Assembly (NCBI GenBank): GCA_032158295.1
Contig: CM063262.1
Span: 9,023,394 to 9,087,393, forward strand
Origin: Pycnopodia helianthoides
Lineage: Eukaryota; Echinodermata; Asteroidea; Forcipulatida; Asteriidae
Direction of reading: 5' to 3'
Length of the DNA: 64,000 bases
Part shown: in pieces, positions 60,178 through 64,000 of the stretch
How positions within the stretch are numbered: position 1 is the stretch's first letter
How the letters are laid out: each line of letters starts with the position of its first letter
Notes under the pieces: model-generated
Told to the model about the DNA's origin: nothing
What the model saw: the letters and a program-made list of their open reading frames with translations, nothing else
Databases searched by the model: none
Program-made: the position numbers and the translations under genes

Positions 60178-60403
60178 AAAAACTCCCAGTCAGAATTGAT
60201 CCATATTCCAGGTCACGTGAGGCCTGTACTATTTCTGGGTCAGTATGACCCGGCATTTGTCTCACAATGACCCAGAAATGGGTCAAAGTGACGCATGAAT
60301 ATCCGAGTTAAAAATCCCTTTCAAAAACCGATTTCCGGGTCCGCCTGACCAAAACTGGGTCAGGCCCCTTGGTACCCGGAATCAGTTCTGACCTGGGAGT
60401 TTA
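60178..60403. mobile_element. MITE-like element, GTCAGAATTGA ends
   Basis: Left AAAAACTCCCAGTCAGAATTG; right CAGTTCTGACCTGGGAGTTT. Internal GGGTCA and TGACCC motifs repeat. It is the compact form of the composite elements at 14, 34 and 42.5 kb. Confidence 0.75.
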
Positions 60404-60879
60404 TAGTGTATTTTGGTTAGGGTACCAGTGTCTGTATTTATAAACAGTGTTCTCATAGTGTGTCCACCATATCCCCCAAATAGTATTGTGTTATTTTGTT
60501 TTACAATAAGGAACCTCACTCACTTGTGTTTTGTTTTTGTAATGATCACTGCAAATTTAAGTCGAGGTTGTCCCCCCCCCCCCCCGCCGTAAACAGACAC
60601 GATAGTTTTAATACTACGATGGTCAATGCATGACTGCAAAGCTCTTTTACGTAGAGCCAAACCAACGACGGCAACCTCGTGAGTAAGGTGCGGATCTCTT
60701 TATCATAAGGGTCCGGATACCTCCTCCTATATGATGGAGTTGGGGAGTTGGTTTCAATAAATACGTTGACAGACGTAACTGCGTGTCCAAAATGCTTAGT
60801 ATGCTGGTGCTGTTTTGTATGGCGAATGCCTGGATCGACCCTACCAATAGAACGTTCATTATAATCTTATACATTGTTT

Positions 60880-61045
60880 GGTTTGACCTAGACACTGATG
60901 TGTGTTAGGCACTCTATATTCTGTCAGTATACTTTCCCAATTCCTTTTGGAAAAAAAAACAGGCATGTTACTTGGGTGGGTTTCGAACCCACGACCTCTG
61001 TCTTTCTAGAGCAGATGTCTTACCACTCGACCACTTAGACAGTTC
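60880..61045 (-). mobile_element. tRNA-derived SINE
   Basis: A tRNA-like head on the minus strand carries A box TAAGTGGTCGAGTGG and B box GGTTCGAAACC, with an AGA-like anticodon position. The anticodon stem has a mismatch, and an A-run and unique tail follow, shared with 61-265. Confidence 0.6.
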
Positions 61046-61632
61046 GAACCCTATATTTTAGCAACGGCAACAATATATGTTTTAAAAATCCACGTTTGTT
61101 TCAACTTCCAGTTCGGACGGTTAACACGGCCAAATCAGGTCACCACACAAAATAACAGCTGCGGTTCTAGAAACTTTCATGGTTATTTGAAATAAAAACA
61201 TGTCAGTCAGTGTAATTTGATGCAGGGTGACGTCTCCGCATGACTGCTTCTTCAAACATCAAAGCAAACACCGTTAGTTGGCCACAGCTTGGCTCCCATG
61301 TGACTACCCCCTTTCCTTCCGGTCCGCCGTAAGAGTGGCAAGCTAGCCGGCGGTCTCCACCCCGGTGTCTTTCCTCGATACCCTACGAGAACAAAGCTTG
61401 CCTACCTCGCCTTTATCTGCCATGTTTCATCTCCTACTAAACCACTTGGGTGAGCACGGAGCTCAGGGTGTCGCTGCCAGTGTGCCCCGCCAGCTGCATC
61501 TAGAGTGTCGCTATTTTGTCACCCGCCATCGGGAGGTCGACGTAGATGACTAATGGGATAATTTGACTAGTCATATTCTCTCCTAAAAGACTTATTGATC
61601 ATAAGACGTCAACTTGCTGTGATATCTTAACG
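61046..61632. other. Gene-free sequence
   Basis: No feature supported. Confidence 0.5.
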
Positions 61633-62350
61633 ACGAGACATCTCAGTTTCAGTGAGTCGACTTTGGCGCAACAAACTGTCGCGGTGTGTCGACCTAGTCA
61701 TTTTGGCAAGGTTATCAGGACAAAGAGACATCTTACTTTTAGTAGGTCGACTTTTCGAGATGAATTACTGCCGTACGTCGACTTCTTTGATTGAACTTCC
61801 CAAGAAGACTATTAGTAAGTCTTCTTGGAAAGTTAGATTGTCAGAACACGGATATATCTTATTTTAAGTAAGTCGACTTTGCGAGATAAACTATTGCGGT
61901 GTGTCGACTTCTTTGATTCAGTGAGTCTTCTTAGAGAGGTATATTAGAACAATGAGACATCTTAGTTTTAGTACGTCGACTTTGCGAGATAGAGCATTGC
62001 GGTATGTCGACTTGTTTGGTTTCAGTAATTGGTCTTGGCAAGGTACATTATCAGAATAAGGAGACATCTTAGTTTTAGTAAGTCGACTTGGCGAGATAAA
62101 TTCTTACGGTTTGTCGACTTTGGTTGATACAATAAACTGTTTTGGCAAGGTATTTCAAAACAGGGAAACATCTTAGTTTTAGTGAGTCGACTTGGCAGAA
62201 ATATATATGTATTTCAACATCCTTGGTTCGGTAAATCGTCTATTCAGGGTATATTATCAGGACAAGCCGGCATCTTAGTTTTAGTAAGTCGACTTGACAC
62301 GATATATAATTTTGGCATGCCGACTTCCTTGGTTCAGTTAGTCGCCTTCA
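61633..62350. repeat. Tandem satellite, about seven units of 90-125 bp
   Basis: Each unit starts GAGACATCTTAGTTTTAGTA, has GTCGACTT about 20 bp in and most have a second GTCGACTT about 35 bp later, then a TCTTGGCAAGGTATATTATC block. Units differ by substitutions and small indels, so the array is old. Confidence 0.85.
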
Positions 62351-63110
62351 TTGTCAACATTAATTCGTCAATATGGTTATAAATTTGTCAAATTACATAA
62401 GTTTGCCTAGTCCCGAGTCTTCAACTAATTAAGTTTATGCTAAATTTAATTTGCAGTGACTTGTCAATAATTGCCAGCGCGTTGATTAGAGTTTTTGTCG
62501 GCTATTTAAAGTTTTGACTACTTTTGCCTGGTTTAAAGACTTTTCACAAAATTGTTCATATACGGAGCTCCGACTTAAATGGATTGGTCTTTTTCCCGCC
62601 TCGGTTCTCCCGCTTAAAGATCAGAAAGTTGTCACTTCTCCATTCAAAGAAATACTGTAACAGCGAAATTCGGCAAGAGACTGGTACCCTGGTTGTTGTT
62701 GCTGATGCGTTTATACCACATAGGACTATATCTATAGACACACACACACCACCATTGTATCCATGGTCTGGCTGCAAATTTTTGTTCTGCAGCACATGCC
62801 GGCTATGGAGTAAACAGTTAAGGGATAGGGAAGAACAGCCTATCCCTTAACTGTTGACTGTATTGACGAAGTATGCTGCAGACAAAAAAATCGCGGTCTG
62901 GCTAGCTTTGGCTTTGTCTTCATGAACATCTTACCGCGAGGTAGCCCTCATGCAACCAGCGAGCGTGACGAACATTCACTTCTTTTACATGCACATGTGG
63001 CTCCTTCACCTTTCTTAAAAATAAGGTGAAAATTTGAAATCGTTTTGCTTATTTTTTGTAAGGGTAAACAAATCACAGAAATCTAGGCAGCTAGGCCAAA
63101 TGACTGATAA
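62351..63110. other. Gene-free sequence
   Basis: A short inverted pair, TTAAGGGATAGG and CCTATCCCTTAA, lies at 62,818-62,851. Otherwise no supported feature. Confidence 0.5.
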
Positions 63111-63566
63111 AGGAGAGACCTCAATCCCAAACCTCCGGATATCCGGAGGATTCCACCGGTTACCGCTGGGTACTTATCTTTTCTATAATGAGCGAAACAT
63201 CTACGGGTCATATGCATTCAGCCAGCCAGAATCAGCAGCTCCAGAACCCATACAAAAGGACTACTCAACTCTTAGTGGTTTATTACTTGATATTGCCGTT
63301 AATCCATCTCGTGATGCTGAACCTGAACAATGGGACCCCTCGCCTCTCAGTTAACCTCCACAACTTGCCGAACTCTTTTGTGTGAAGGTAATTGACCTTT
63401 TTAAGGTTTGGTGGACTTTCTTAATGAGGCTGTTGGGCATGACCTCTGGGGTATCCGTATGCACAGAGACGGCCAAGTCTATTCTTCAAAACCAAAGTGT
63501 GGAAAACCGGCGGTAACTGGCGGGACCCTCCGGATATCTTGAAGTTGGGGAATGAGGTCTCCCCTA
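63111..63566. mobile_element. Inverted-repeat element with GAGACCTCA..CCGGATAT ends
   Basis: AGGAGAGACCTCAATCCC at the left matches the inverse of GGGGAATGAGGTCTCCCC at the right; both ends carry CCGGATAT just inside. Frames in the interior are not supported as genes. Confidence 0.65.
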
Positions 63567-64000
63567 ATAACAATAATAGTTAAAGAGGTTGGGCCACGCT
63601 AGAGGTCACTCTTGAATAAAAGTTTTACATCCCTCTATCTACCAAGAAAACACTGTGACAGAGTTATAGAATGAATGGGTATTCGTTTACAACGCAGTTT
63701 CCAAGCCTCTTTTTACCCCCGCCTTCAGGCGAAATCAGAACAACAGCAGTCGGTGCCAGAAAGCTGTCTTCAAAAATTCAAAAGAATAGTGACGTCGCAG
63801 TACGTACCCCTCTGTCAAACGGCTGTTTGTTGTTACTCATTGAGCATTGCTCAGTACAGACCATCCGGGCATTCAGTACGTATAGTGACGTCATGTTTGT
63901 TTGCTGCCCTCATTTACTGTATTTTGATAAATAAATTTAGGCGGCGGGCTAGTGTACGGAGTAAAAACTCCCTGCAAATATCACTTCTTTTGTTAATGTA
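63567..64000. other. Gene-free sequence to window end
   Basis: No feature supported. Confidence 0.5.

Noticed and set aside
63034..63385. Two overlapping frames of 106 and 65 residues, one slightly hydrophobic
   Set aside because: Both lie in or across an inverted-repeat element and neither shows a family motif.

Overview
The window is eukaryotic genomic DNA: AT-rich, with spliced genes, TATA promoters, AATAAA signals, many small inverted-repeat transposons and tRNA-derived SINEs. The repeat families and a 2A-like retroelement fragment suggest a marine deuterostome, most likely an echinoderm and perhaps a sea star. That placement rests on memory of such repeats, not on a search. No conserved housekeeping gene is visible.

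The main content (about 2-43 kb) is a cluster of six related genes, here called A-F, for small secreted peptide precursors. Each has a TATA box, a short untranslated exon 1 ending at GTAAG(T), a coding exon 2 and a terminal coding exon 3. Exon 2 encodes a signal peptide of about 21 residues, an acidic spacer, an invariant Lys-Arg at residues 38-39, then a basic stretch in most copies. Intron 2 always starts in phase 1, and its GTCAGTGA donor gives Gly-Gln-stop if unspliced, so exon 3 is missed when open frames are read alone. Exon 3 comes in several types: a four-cysteine ending in E and F (C-x6-C-x-C-x12-C) and single-cysteine endings in A/C and B/D. A-E lie on the minus strand; F lies on the plus strand.

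Layout: block I (about 2.0-16.6 kb) holds A, B and a remnant keeping only the four-cysteine exon 3. Block II (about 21.3-36.4 kb) repeats it as C, D and E. Block III (about 38.8-43.4 kb) is an inverted copy of the E unit carrying F, so E and F diverge from the centre of a large imperfect palindrome. Each unit tends to carry a 28-30 bp minisatellite (GGACCTGGGAGTCCATTGA-like) downstream. Three further loci keep only distal promoter and intron sequence. Intron 1 of D holds 19 exactly spaced 110-bp copies of its own splice acceptor plus the start of exon 2; B has three.

The right part (44-64 kb) has no gene I can support. It holds SINEs, MITE-like elements, a G/T-rich array and a roughly 100-bp satellite, separated by unique-looking sequence.

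The precursors look like secreted, dibasic-processed effector peptides (antimicrobial-like, venom-like or signalling). The sequence alone does not choose between these.
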